Source of the DNA: Haliscomenobacter sp040403615
GTDB taxonomy: Bacteria > Bacteroidota > Bacteroidia > Chitinophagales > Saprospiraceae
Direction: 5' to 3'
DNA: 64,000 nucleotides
NCBI RefSeq assembly: GCF_040403615.1
Contig: NZ_JBBAKG010000014.1
Span: 1 to 64,000, forward strand
Shown here: positions 8,432 through 15,623 of the stretch, in pieces
Layout of the letters: each line of letters begins with the position of its first letter
Numbering within the stretch: the stretch's first letter is position 1
Program-made: the position numbers and the translations under genes
Notes under the pieces: model-generated
Told to the model about the DNA's origin: nothing
Seen by the model: the letters and a program-made list of their open reading frames with translations, nothing else
Database searches by the model: none

Positions 8432-9253
8432 ATGAGTAAGAAGAAAGTGCTGATTGTGACGCAAGAGATGGAGCCTTATACTGTTGCTTCTGAGATTGCA
8501 GCTATGGCTCGAAAATTGCCACAACACATCCAGGAAAACGGGCTGGAGATCAGGGTGTTAATGCCAAGATTCGGATCTATTAACGAACGAAGGCATCGAC
8601 TACACGAAGTAGTGAGGCTCTCTGGGATGAACATCATTGTTGACGATGACGATTATCCGTTGATCATTAAAGTTGCTTCTCTTCAGGAAGCACGGATGCA
8701 AGTCTATTTTTTAGACAATGATGACTTCTTCCGCCGCAAATCTGTGTTTGTGGACGATAATGGAATCCCTTTCGACGACAACGCCGATCGAACCGTGTTC
8801 TTTTGTAAAGGTGTAATCGAAACCGTAAAAAAATTCGGTTGGCCACCTGACGTGGTACATTGCCTTGGGCCAATGACCAGTTTGATTCCGTTTTACCTCA
8901 AGACTGCCTATAAGAGCGATCCATTGTTCCAACATACCAAAGTCGTTTACTCGGTATACAACGAACACCTGGAAGACTCCTTCAATCTGGAAACCTTTAT
9001 GGCAAAGGCTGGCATCAACAACATTTCAGTTGAAGATCTGGCTGCTTACCAAACGGACGGCGCAGTTACCCTACACAGAGGAGCGATTGCCTGTGCCGAT
9101 GGAGTGGTAAAAGGGAGCCATAGTTACAGCGATGAAATTCAGGAGATTTTGGCTCAAACCGAAAAACCGGTAATTGATGGCCAAAGCCCCGAAGATTTGC
9201 CAGAAATTATGGATTTCTACCAAACCTTAATGGGAGAGATTGTAGAGCAATAA
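8432..9253 (+). CDS. Stand-alone glycogen/starch synthase N-terminal (GT5) domain protein
   Basis: A 273-residue protein matching only the N-terminal Rossmann half of glycogen synthase (KVLIVTQEMEPYTVASEIAAM, EIRVLMPRFGSINERRHRLHEV, PDVVHCLGP). Full synthases are about 480 residues, with a second GT1 domain that is absent here. The KxGGL nucleotide-sugar motif expected near residue 15 is replaced by TVASE. Catalysis by itself is therefore doubtful. The panC - GT5 domain - DUF4270 - glmS order is a recurrent Bacteroidota arrangement, which suggests an envelope or storage-related role. The function is not known. Confidence 0.75.
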   Translation: MSKKKVLIVTQEMEPYTVASEIAAMARKLPQHIQENGLEIRVLMPRFGSINERRHRLHEVVRLSGMNIIVDDDDYPLIIKVASLQEARMQVYFLDNDDFFRRKSVFVDDNGIPFDDNADRTVFFCKGVIETVKKFGWPPDVVHCLGPMTSLIPFYLKTAYKSDPLFQHTKVVYSVYNEHLEDSFNLETFMAKAGINNISVEDLAAYQTDGAVTLHRGAIACADGVVKGSHSYSDEIQEILAQTEKPVIDGQSPEDLPEIMDFYQTLMGEIVEQ

Positions 9254-9347
9254 GCTGTTTTCTGCTTGAATCGTTTTTGTACAGCGATCTGACATAACCA
9301 ACTGTTTGATCGCTGTATTACATTTGGATCAATTTTTATACTTCAAC

Positions 9348-10712
9348 ATGAAGAATTTTCTTTTTCACCTGACATTTTTAGGCTTTTGCCTGGCAAATTT
9401 GTTTTCTTGTACCAATCCTCTTGAGACTGGTTCGGGATTATTGGACGATGATTTGATCAATGTTCAAAATATCGACACCTTCAAAATTACGTCTACCACC
9501 ATCCCTGGTGATTCCTTGTTGGTTTATTCAATTCCGACTACCGCCAGCAGTGGTCTGATCAACCGGTATTTTTTTGGCAAGTTAAACGACCCCATTTTTG
9601 GAATAACCGATGTAGTAATTCAGCCTCAATTGGTTCCCGTTGTACAGTTGCACCCTGGTTTGAAGATACAAGTGGACTCGTTGGTTTTGGTACTCCCTTA
9701 CAGCAAGGACTACCTTTATGGCAACAAAGCCCAACGATTCGATCTCGAAATTCGCGAATTGGCCGATTCCTTTAAACTGGACGTCAATTATTTCTCCAAT
9801 CAAAAATTACCAGCAAAGTCATCTGTGGTGTTCGGTACCTCATTTGTACCCAATCTGGATTCGGTTAAGATCATCGACCTAAGCATCGGTGCGAAGACCC
9901 AACTTAAATTGCCTGCACAATTGAGGGTAAAATTTAATGACACCGACAACTTTGTCGATCGATTGTTGGCCATCGATACTGCGGTCTACAGAAACCGAAC
10001 CAAATTTTTGAAGGCCATTTATGGTCTACAGCTGCGGGCTACCAATGCGGGCAAGGGACTGGCTGCATTCGACCTAAGTTCAAGCAATGCAGGATTGTAT
10101 TTGTATTATAAAGACGTTTCGGGAGCAACCCCGGTATTGGCGCAATACAAATACGCCTTTGCATTTGTGGTTGGAGAATCGATAGAACGCGACCGAGGCA
10201 CTTCACTTTTAGGCAAATACCTGAAAGACGAACCCAATCCAGAATATGTTTTGCTGCAAGGTCAGGAAGGCTCCAATGGCAAGTTTTCAATTCCAGGACT
10301 GAAAAACCTGAAAAACGTATTGATCCACAAAGCCGAATTGGTGGTCAAAGTAGCCCGTATTGAAGGCGATGAACCTGCTTTCTTTACACCCAGCCCCCGC
10401 TTATTGGCCATTTATCGCAACAGCAAAGGCACCTTGAATCTGGTCAGAGATTTTAACCTTGCATCTCAGTCCAGTAGCCTCAATCAAATTTACAATGGCC
10501 TTTACACCAGTGGTGTCAACAATGAGCCGGGTACATATACGATCAACCTTACTTCTCACGTTCAAGACATTATAGCAGGAAAAGCACCTTCGGATATTAT
10601 CTTGAAAGCTTTCCCTTTAGCCGAATCAGCCGCAAGAACCACGCTTTACCGTGCCGATCACCCCGTGCACGGTGCAAAACTAAAACTGTACTATACCCAA
10701 TTAAACCAGTGA
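9348..10712 (+). CDS. DUF4270 lipoprotein
   Basis: 454 residues from ATG 9348 (an in-frame start at 9306 precedes the signal peptide and is unlikely). The N-terminus is a lipoprotein signal with lipobox LFSC (Cys about 21). The body has the DUF4270 pattern: GSGLLDDDLINVQNIDTF, a segment GKLNDPIFGITDVVIQPQL, and many beta strands to the C-terminus. Members are surface or periplasmic Bacteroidota lipoproteins of unknown function. TACATTTG at 9319-9326 could be the -7 promoter box. Confidence 0.8.
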   Translation: MKNFLFHLTFLGFCLANLFSCTNPLETGSGLLDDDLINVQNIDTFKITSTTIPGDSLLVYSIPTTASSGLINRYFFGKLNDPIFGITDVVIQPQLVPVVQLHPGLKIQVDSLVLVLPYSKDYLYGNKAQRFDLEIRELADSFKLDVNYFSNQKLPAKSSVVFGTSFVPNLDSVKIIDLSIGAKTQLKLPAQLRVKFNDTDNFVDRLLAIDTAVYRNRTKFLKAIYGLQLRATNAGKGLAAFDLSSSNAGLYLYYKDVSGATPVLAQYKYAFAFVVGESIERDRGTSLLGKYLKDEPNPEYVLLQGQEGSNGKFSIPGLKNLKNVLIHKAELVVKVARIEGDEPAFFTPSPRLLAIYRNSKGTLNLVRDFNLASQSSSLNQIYNGLYTSGVNNEPGTYTINLTSHVQDIIAGKAPSDIILKAFPLAESAARTTLYRADHPVHGAKLKLYYTQLNQ

Positions 10713-10777
10713 AAAGTGGCAAATGAAAAGTCAATGTGCTTAACAATCACTAGTAAGTGACTCGGGGATATTGACGC

Positions 10778-10847
10778 AATTATTGAACAGGGTGTTTTTG
10801 CTTTGCATGAAAAAAGATGCAAGGCAAAAAGAACACCTTCAATAATT
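10778..10847 (+). repeat. Long intergenic hairpin upstream of glmS
   Basis: Arms at 10778-10808 and 10817-10847 pair over about 28 positions with small interruptions; the outer segment AATTATTGAA pairs with TTCAATAATT, and the inner TTTGCAT region with ATGCAAG. The loop is about 8 bases. No T-tract follows directly. It could end DUF4270 transcription, structure the glmS leader, or be an extragenic palindrome. The full 232-base gap holds no gene. Confidence 0.6.
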
Positions 10848-10944
10848 ATTAATTACATTTGATTACTTAAATTACAAGGGATTACGCATAATAAATCCTT
10901 TGTAAATTGTCATTGTCATTGTTCACTGTAAAACTACTAGCAAA

Positions 10945-12783
10945 ATGTGTGGAATCGTTGCCTATTTGGGCTCTGCGGAAGCCTACCCCAAACTCATCAA
11001 GGGATTAAAAAGACTCGAATACCGTGGTTACGACAGCTCTGGAGTAGCCTTACACGATGGTAATTTATTGGTTTACAAGAAAAAAGGTAAGGTCAGCGAC
11101 CTCGAAAAACACGCCGAGCACCAGCCGCTGAAAGCTACTTTGGGAATCGGGCATACCCGCTGGGCTACCCACGGGGAACCCAATGATGTGAATGCTCACC
11201 CGCACTTGTCGTCCAATGGTCGTTTGGCCTTGGTGCACAACGGCATCATCGAAAACTACGACTTGCTCAAAACTGCCTTGCTGAAAGAAGGCCACGTTTT
11301 TCACAGCGATACAGATACCGAAGTACTTGTCAACCTGATTCAGGCCGTACAAGACCGCGATCAATTGCCCCTGGAAGAGGCCGTTCGTTTGGCACTTACC
11401 CGTGTAATTGGCGCATACGCCATCGTGGTACTTGACCAACACGAACCCGATAAATTGGTGGCTGCACGCAAAGCAAGTCCACTGGTACTGGGATTGGGAG
11501 ATAATGAGTTTTTTGTTGCCTCCGATGCTACTCCAATTGTAGAACATACCAACCGTGTCATTTACCTCAACGACGAAGAGATTGCCGTGATACACCGAGA
11601 TGGCCATTACGACATCAAGAGCATCAGCAACGAATCGCAGACTCCGTTTATCCACGAGTTGGACATGAAAATCGAGATGCTGGAAAAAGGCGGTTACGAT
11701 TATTTCATGCTCAAGGAAATCAACGAGCAACCCAACACCCTGCGCGATTGCATGCGGGGTAGGATCAATGCCGATGAAGGCTGGATTCATCTGGGTGGCC
11801 TTGCCGAATACGCCAATAAAGTCTCCAATGCCAAGCGCTTTGTAATGATTGGCTGTGGAACGTCCTGGCACGCTGGCCTGATTGGTGAGTACCTCTTTGA
11901 AGACTTGGCCCGCATTCCGGTTGAGGTGGAATACGCATCAGAGTTTCGCTACCGCAATCCGGTCATTTCTGAAAAAGACGTGGTCATTGCCATTTCTCAA
12001 TCTGGTGAAACTGCGGATACGCTGGCTGCGCTTGAAATTGCCAAAGAGAAAGGAGCCTTTTTGTATGGCATTGTCAATTCGGTTGGTTCTTCCATCGCAC
12101 GCACTACCCATTCTGGCTCCTACATACATGCGGGACCCGAAATCGGGGTGGCTTCCACCAAGGCTTTTACAGGTCAAGTTACCTTGCTGACGCTGATGGC
12201 TTTGTACCTGGCGCACCACAAGGGCACTATTTCTGAAGAATATTACCGCAAATTGATCGTAGAACTGACTTTGATCCCAGAAAAGATTAAAAAGGTATTG
12301 CAACAAGACGATAAGATCAAGTATATTGCAGCGGAAATCAAAGACAACCAAAACGCCATTTACCTTGGTCGGGGGTACAATTTTCCAGTTGCTTTAGAAG
12401 GAGCGCTCAAATTGAAGGAAATTTCTTACATCCACGCCGAAGGTTATCCGGCAGCGGAGATGAAACATGGCCCGATTGCGCTCATCGATGAAAACATGCC
12501 TGTCATTGTGATTGCTACCAATCGCAGCGCTTATGACAAAATCGTCAGCAACATCCAGGAGGTCAAAGCACGCAAAGGAAGAGTAATTGCCATTGTGCCC
12601 GAGGGTGACGAAACCATCAGCAAAATTGCGGATTACACCATCGAAATTCCTGAGACAGAAGACCCACTTTCGCCATTGTTGGCGGTTATCCCCTTACAAC
12701 TGCTTTCCTATTACACAGCAGTAATGAGAGGCTGTAACGTAGATCAACCCCGCAACCTGGCTAAATCAGTTACCGTAGAATAA
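10945..12783 (+). CDS. glmS: Glutamine-fructose-6-phosphate aminotransferase (isomerizing)
   Basis: A 612-residue enzyme that makes glucosamine-6-phosphate from fructose-6-phosphate and glutamine, the first step of the hexosamine branch feeding peptidoglycan and lipid A. The class II glutaminase domain starts MCGIVAYLG with the nucleophile Cys2. Two SIS sugar-isomerase domains follow (GCGTSWHAG, SQSGETADTL, GRGYNFPVALEGALKLKE) and the C-terminus ends DQPRNLAKSVTVE as expected. Length is normal. MurA downstream uses the end product of this pathway (UDP-GlcNAc). Confidence 0.97.
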   Translation: MCGIVAYLGSAEAYPKLIKGLKRLEYRGYDSSGVALHDGNLLVYKKKGKVSDLEKHAEHQPLKATLGIGHTRWATHGEPNDVNAHPHLSSNGRLALVHNGIIENYDLLKTALLKEGHVFHSDTDTEVLVNLIQAVQDRDQLPLEEAVRLALTRVIGAYAIVVLDQHEPDKLVAARKASPLVLGLGDNEFFVASDATPIVEHTNRVIYLNDEEIAVIHRDGHYDIKSISNESQTPFIHELDMKIEMLEKGGYDYFMLKEINEQPNTLRDCMRGRINADEGWIHLGGLAEYANKVSNAKRFVMIGCGTSWHAGLIGEYLFEDLARIPVEVEYASEFRYRNPVISEKDVVIAISQSGETADTLAALEIAKEKGAFLYGIVNSVGSSIARTTHSGSYIHAGPEIGVASTKAFTGQVTLLTLMALYLAHHKGTISEEYYRKLIVELTLIPEKIKKVLQQDDKIKYIAAEIKDNQNAIYLGRGYNFPVALEGALKLKEISYIHAEGYPAAEMKHGPIALIDENMPVIVIATNRSAYDKIVSNIQEVKARKGRVIAIVPEGDETISKIADYTIEIPETEDPLSPLLAVIPLQLLSYYTAVMRGCNVDQPRNLAKSVTVE

Positions 12784-12864
12784 AACTTTACTTGGGTTTT
12801 CAACCAATAACCTCGTCAGGCACTGCCTGCACAAAACCTGAGTGTAGTAAATAGAACCAATAAA

Positions 12865-13626
12865 ATGAGTAAAAAAGAAGCACTCAACATGGAGTACAAC
12901 TCTCAAAAGGATGAGCTAATCATCCCTGAATATGGGAGAAATGTACAAAACATGATTTTTTACGCCAAAGCTATAGAAGACGATCGCGCTCGCCAACAAG
13001 TGATTGAGGAAATCATCGACATGATGATGATGATGCACCCTCAAAACCGCAACCTGGAAGATTACCGGATTAAATTGTGGCGGCATGTGTTTAAAATTGC
13101 CAGCTACGATTTGAACGTGCAGCCTCCCAGCGGCATCACCCCTTCTCCAGAAGACGACAACCGCAAGCCCGATAAAGTCAACTATCCTAGTGCCGAACCT
13201 GGCTACCGCCACTATGGCAACAATGTACAGCGGCTGATTCGTCGTGCATTGGAAATGGAACCAGGCCCCAAGCGCAACGGTTTTGTAGCCACCATTGCCT
13301 CTTACATGAAGCTTGCCTACCGCACCTGGAACAAGGAGCATTTCGTAAGCGATGACATCATCAAAACCGACCTGGAAATCATTTCCAATGGCCAGTTGTC
13401 TCTGGATGAACTCGGATCGATCGAAAACCTCACGCCAGCCAATCAGGGTGGTATGAACAACAACAATAACCGCCGCCGCCCCAGCAACCAGGGCAGCAAC
13501 AACCGCCAACAACGCAGCAACAACACTGGCGGTAGTGGTGGCCGTTCTTATGGTGGCCGCCAGCAAAACAGCAACAATGGCGGTAGTGGTGGAAAATTCA
13601 ATCCGAGAAACAACAAACGGAAATAG
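12865..13626 (+). CDS. DUF4290 family protein
   Basis: 253 residues. The N-terminal 190 match the Bacteroidota family DUF4290 (YGRNVQNMIFYAKAIEDDRARQ, EEIIDMMMMMHPQ, YGNNVQRLIRRALEME), mostly helical and without a signal peptide. The last 60 residues are Asn/Gly/Arg/Gln rich with RR, NNN and GGSGG repeats, a disordered tail of the kind that can bind nucleic acid. The function is unknown. It lies 81 bases after glmS and before murA, a conserved neighbourhood. Confidence 0.8.
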   Translation: MSKKEALNMEYNSQKDELIIPEYGRNVQNMIFYAKAIEDDRARQQVIEEIIDMMMMMHPQNRNLEDYRIKLWRHVFKIASYDLNVQPPSGITPSPEDDNRKPDKVNYPSAEPGYRHYGNNVQRLIRRALEMEPGPKRNGFVATIASYMKLAYRTWNKEHFVSDDIIKTDLEIISNGQLSLDELGSIENLTPANQGGMNNNNNRRRPSNQGSNNRQQRSNNTGGSGGRSYGGRQQNSNNGGSGGKFNPRNNKRK

Positions 13627-13642
13627 ACGACAACAAGTCTAA

Positions 13643-13688
13643 GTTTTAGGGTTTTAGGGGCCTCCTAAAACCCTAAAACCCTAAAACC
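13643..13688 (+). repeat. Hairpin with 8-base tandem repeats in both arms
   Basis: The left arm 13643-13658 (GTTTTAGGGTTTTAGG) pairs perfectly over 16 bases with 13664-13679; the loop is GGCCT. The left arm is two copies of TTTTAGGG and the right side carries three copies of CCCTAAAA, the last running to 13688. It lies between DUF4290 (stop 13626) and the murA start (13700). There is no T-tract, so a classical terminator is unlikely. Confidence 0.75.
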
Positions 13689-13699
13689 TTTTCGAAAAA

Positions 13700-15010
13700 A
13701 TGACACTCGATGCTTTTGAAGTCATCGGAGGCCAGCGGCTATCCGGTGAAATAGTGCCTCAAGGAGCCAAAAACGAGGCACTTCAGGTTTTATGTGTGCC
13801 CTTGCTCTCTTCCTCAAAAATTACCATTTCCAACGTACCACAAATTCAGGATGTCGTTCTGCTCGTTGAGCTACTCGAAGGCTTAGGCGTGAAAATCGAA
13901 CGACTTAGCGGCGATACCTTTACCTTTCAAGCCGACGACATCGACCTGGTATACCTCAATTCGGCAGAATTTTTACAAAAAGCGAGCAAGATCCGCGGAT
14001 CAGTCATGCTGATTGGCCCACTGTTGGCAAGGTATGGCAAGGCTTTTTTGCCCAAGCCTGGGGGAGACAAAATTGGCCGCCGCCGACTGGATACCCACTT
14101 CTTGGGCTTGCAATCGCTGGGGGCAGAATTCAAATTTGACCCAGACCTAAGCGTCTATTTTGTTGAAGCCAAACAACTGGTTGGTACCTACATCCTCATG
14201 GACGAGATCTCGGTAACGGGTACGGCCAACGTGGTTATGGCTGCTGTGTTGGCCAAAGGCACTACCACAATTTACAACGCCGCCTGTGAGCCATACGTCC
14301 AGCAATTGTGCAAAATGCTCAACCGCATGGGCGCTAAGATCAGTGGAGTAGGTTCCAACATGCTGATCATCGAAGGGGTAGAAATCCTGGGCGGTACCGA
14401 GCATCGCTTGTTGCCCGATATGATTGAAGTAGGCAGTTTTATTGGCCTCGCGGCCATGACTCAATCGGATATCACCATCAAGGCTGCGGGAATAGAAGAG
14501 TTGGGCATTATCCCACGAATATTTGAACGCATGGGCATTGAGCTGGTCATGGACGGCGATGACATCCGCGTTCCGGCCCAGGAGTATTACGAAATCCAGA
14601 GTTTCATTGATGGATCGATACTCACGATTTACGATGCACCCTGGCCAGGCTTCACCCCCGACCTGATGAGCATCATGTTGGTGGTGGCTACGCAAGCCCG
14701 TGGCAGCGTACTGATTCATCAAAAAATGTTTGAAAGCCGCTTGTTTTTTGTAGACAAGTTGATCGATATGGGCGCTCAAATCATCCTCTGCGACCCCCAC
14801 CGTGCAACGGTAATTGGTTTGGATCGACGTCAGCCCTTGCGCGGTATTTCCATGACTTCACCCGATATTCGTGCTGGTGTGGCGTTGCTGATTGCCGCAC
14901 TTTCGGCCAAAGGCCGCAGTGTAATCCACAACGTGAATCAAATAGACCGAGGATATCAGTTTATCGAGGAGCGCTTAAAAAACATTGGCGCACAGATTAC
15001 CCGGATATAA
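13700..15010 (+). CDS. murA: UDP-N-acetylglucosamine 1-carboxyvinyltransferase
   Basis: A 436-residue EPSP-synthase-fold enzyme that adds enolpyruvate to UDP-GlcNAc, the first committed peptidoglycan step. Seen motifs are GAKNEAL with Lys24, KIRGSVMLIGPLLAR, GGDKIGRRRLDTH and PWPGFTPDLMS with the catalytic Asp region. The Cys that fosfomycin alkylates (Cys115 in E. coli) is Asp123 here (GGDKIG). That change is known from naturally fosfomycin-insensitive MurA of Mycobacterium, Chlamydia and Borrelia. Transcription probably ends at the terminator at 15059-15105. Confidence 0.95.
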   Translation: MTLDAFEVIGGQRLSGEIVPQGAKNEALQVLCVPLLSSSKITISNVPQIQDVVLLVELLEGLGVKIERLSGDTFTFQADDIDLVYLNSAEFLQKASKIRGSVMLIGPLLARYGKAFLPKPGGDKIGRRRLDTHFLGLQSLGAEFKFDPDLSVYFVEAKQLVGTYILMDEISVTGTANVVMAAVLAKGTTTIYNAACEPYVQQLCKMLNRMGAKISGVGSNMLIIEGVEILGGTEHRLLPDMIEVGSFIGLAAMTQSDITIKAAGIEELGIIPRIFERMGIELVMDGDDIRVPAQEYYEIQSFIDGSILTIYDAPWPGFTPDLMSIMLVVATQARGSVLIHQKMFESRLFFVDKLIDMGAQIILCDPHRATVIGLDRRQPLRGISMTSPDIRAGVALLIAALSAKGRSVIHNVNQIDRGYQFIEERLKNIGAQITRI

Positions 15011-15058
15011 TCTGGTAGCCCAAGCAATAACAGGTACTGCTGTTTCGCAAGGTCAATG

Positions 15059-15105
15059 ACAACAAGCCGATTCGATGCTCCAATTCGAATCGGCTTGTTG
15101 TTTTT
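15059..15105 (+). terminator. Rho-independent terminator after murA
   Basis: A perfect 16-base stem (15059-15074 with 15086-15101), an 11-base loop and a run of five T at 15101-15105. It sits about 50 bases after the murA stop on the + strand. Confidence 0.9.
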
Positions 15106-15121
15106 ACAGAAACGGCATTGT

Positions 15122-15478
15122 CTATTGATTTCCTCTGCGCTTCCCTTGTGCCCTTCTTTGTCCGGTTGCTTTGCCACTTGCAGCATCCCTAGGGCTTTTA
15201 ACGTCCTGAATTTCGAAATTTCCCAGCTTGTCTTGTTGTGGGTTAGGGCTTTTAACGTCCTGAATTTCGAAATTTCCCAGCTTGTCTTGTTGTGGTTTTC
15301 TGCTGTTTGGGTTGTTAACCGTCGGGGTTCCATTTACCGGCTTTTTCACCCACAATAAAGAATCATCTCTCCAGCCAGAAGGCTTTGCAGATTTGGCTTT
15401 TGCCCTAGAGCGGTCTTGAGCAAAAGTAACGGTGGCACACAATGTAAACAGGCCGATCAAAAAAAGCATCTTTTTCAT
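15122..15478 (-). CDS. Small secreted basic protein with an 18-residue tandem repeat
   Basis: 118 residues from the ATG at 15478 (a longer reading to 15523 lacks a signal peptide). A signal peptide (MKKMLFLIGLFTLCATVTFAQ) is followed by a Lys/Arg-rich low-complexity region. Near the middle, the unit PQQDKLGNFEIQDVKSP appears twice in a row. The C-terminus is very basic (GQRRAQGKRRGNQ). No family was recognised. The DNA behind the repeat is an essentially exact 54-base duplication. It is divergent from the GH92 gene. Confidence 0.65.
   Translation of the reverse strand: MKKMLFLIGLFTLCATVTFAQDRSRAKAKSAKPSGWRDDSLLWVKKPVNGTPTVNNPNSRKPQQDKLGNFEIQDVKSPNPQQDKLGNFEIQDVKSPRDAASGKATGQRRAQGKRRGNQ
15190..15297 (-). 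repeat. 54-base tandem duplication inside a coding region
   Basis: Copies at 15190-15243 and 15244-15297 are nearly identical (both contain TAGGGCTTTTAACGTCCTGA). The period is a multiple of three and keeps the frame. The identity of third codon positions points to a recent event. Confidence 0.9.
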
Positions 15479-15623
15479 TTCAATAGGATTTTGAGATTTA
15501 CAATTCGATTGAATACATTGCAAAGTTGCAGGAGAAAAAAGGCCTGCACCTCACCCAAATGGGTGATTTTTTTAGAAAGTTTACCCATCTTTAGGGCATC
15601 CATTCAAAATCTGCATTTGCCTT

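Noticed and set aside
13643..13688. TTTTAGGG/CCCTAAAA repeats that look like a telomere repeat (as in green algae)
   Set aside because: Only two to three copies, arranged as an inverted repeat inside a bacterial operon; treated as an intergenic hairpin.
15551..15573. TCACCC-AAAT-GGGTGA hairpin followed by T7, terminator-like
   Set aside because: It lies between two divergent genes where no transcript needs to end; may be an operator, but nothing supports this.
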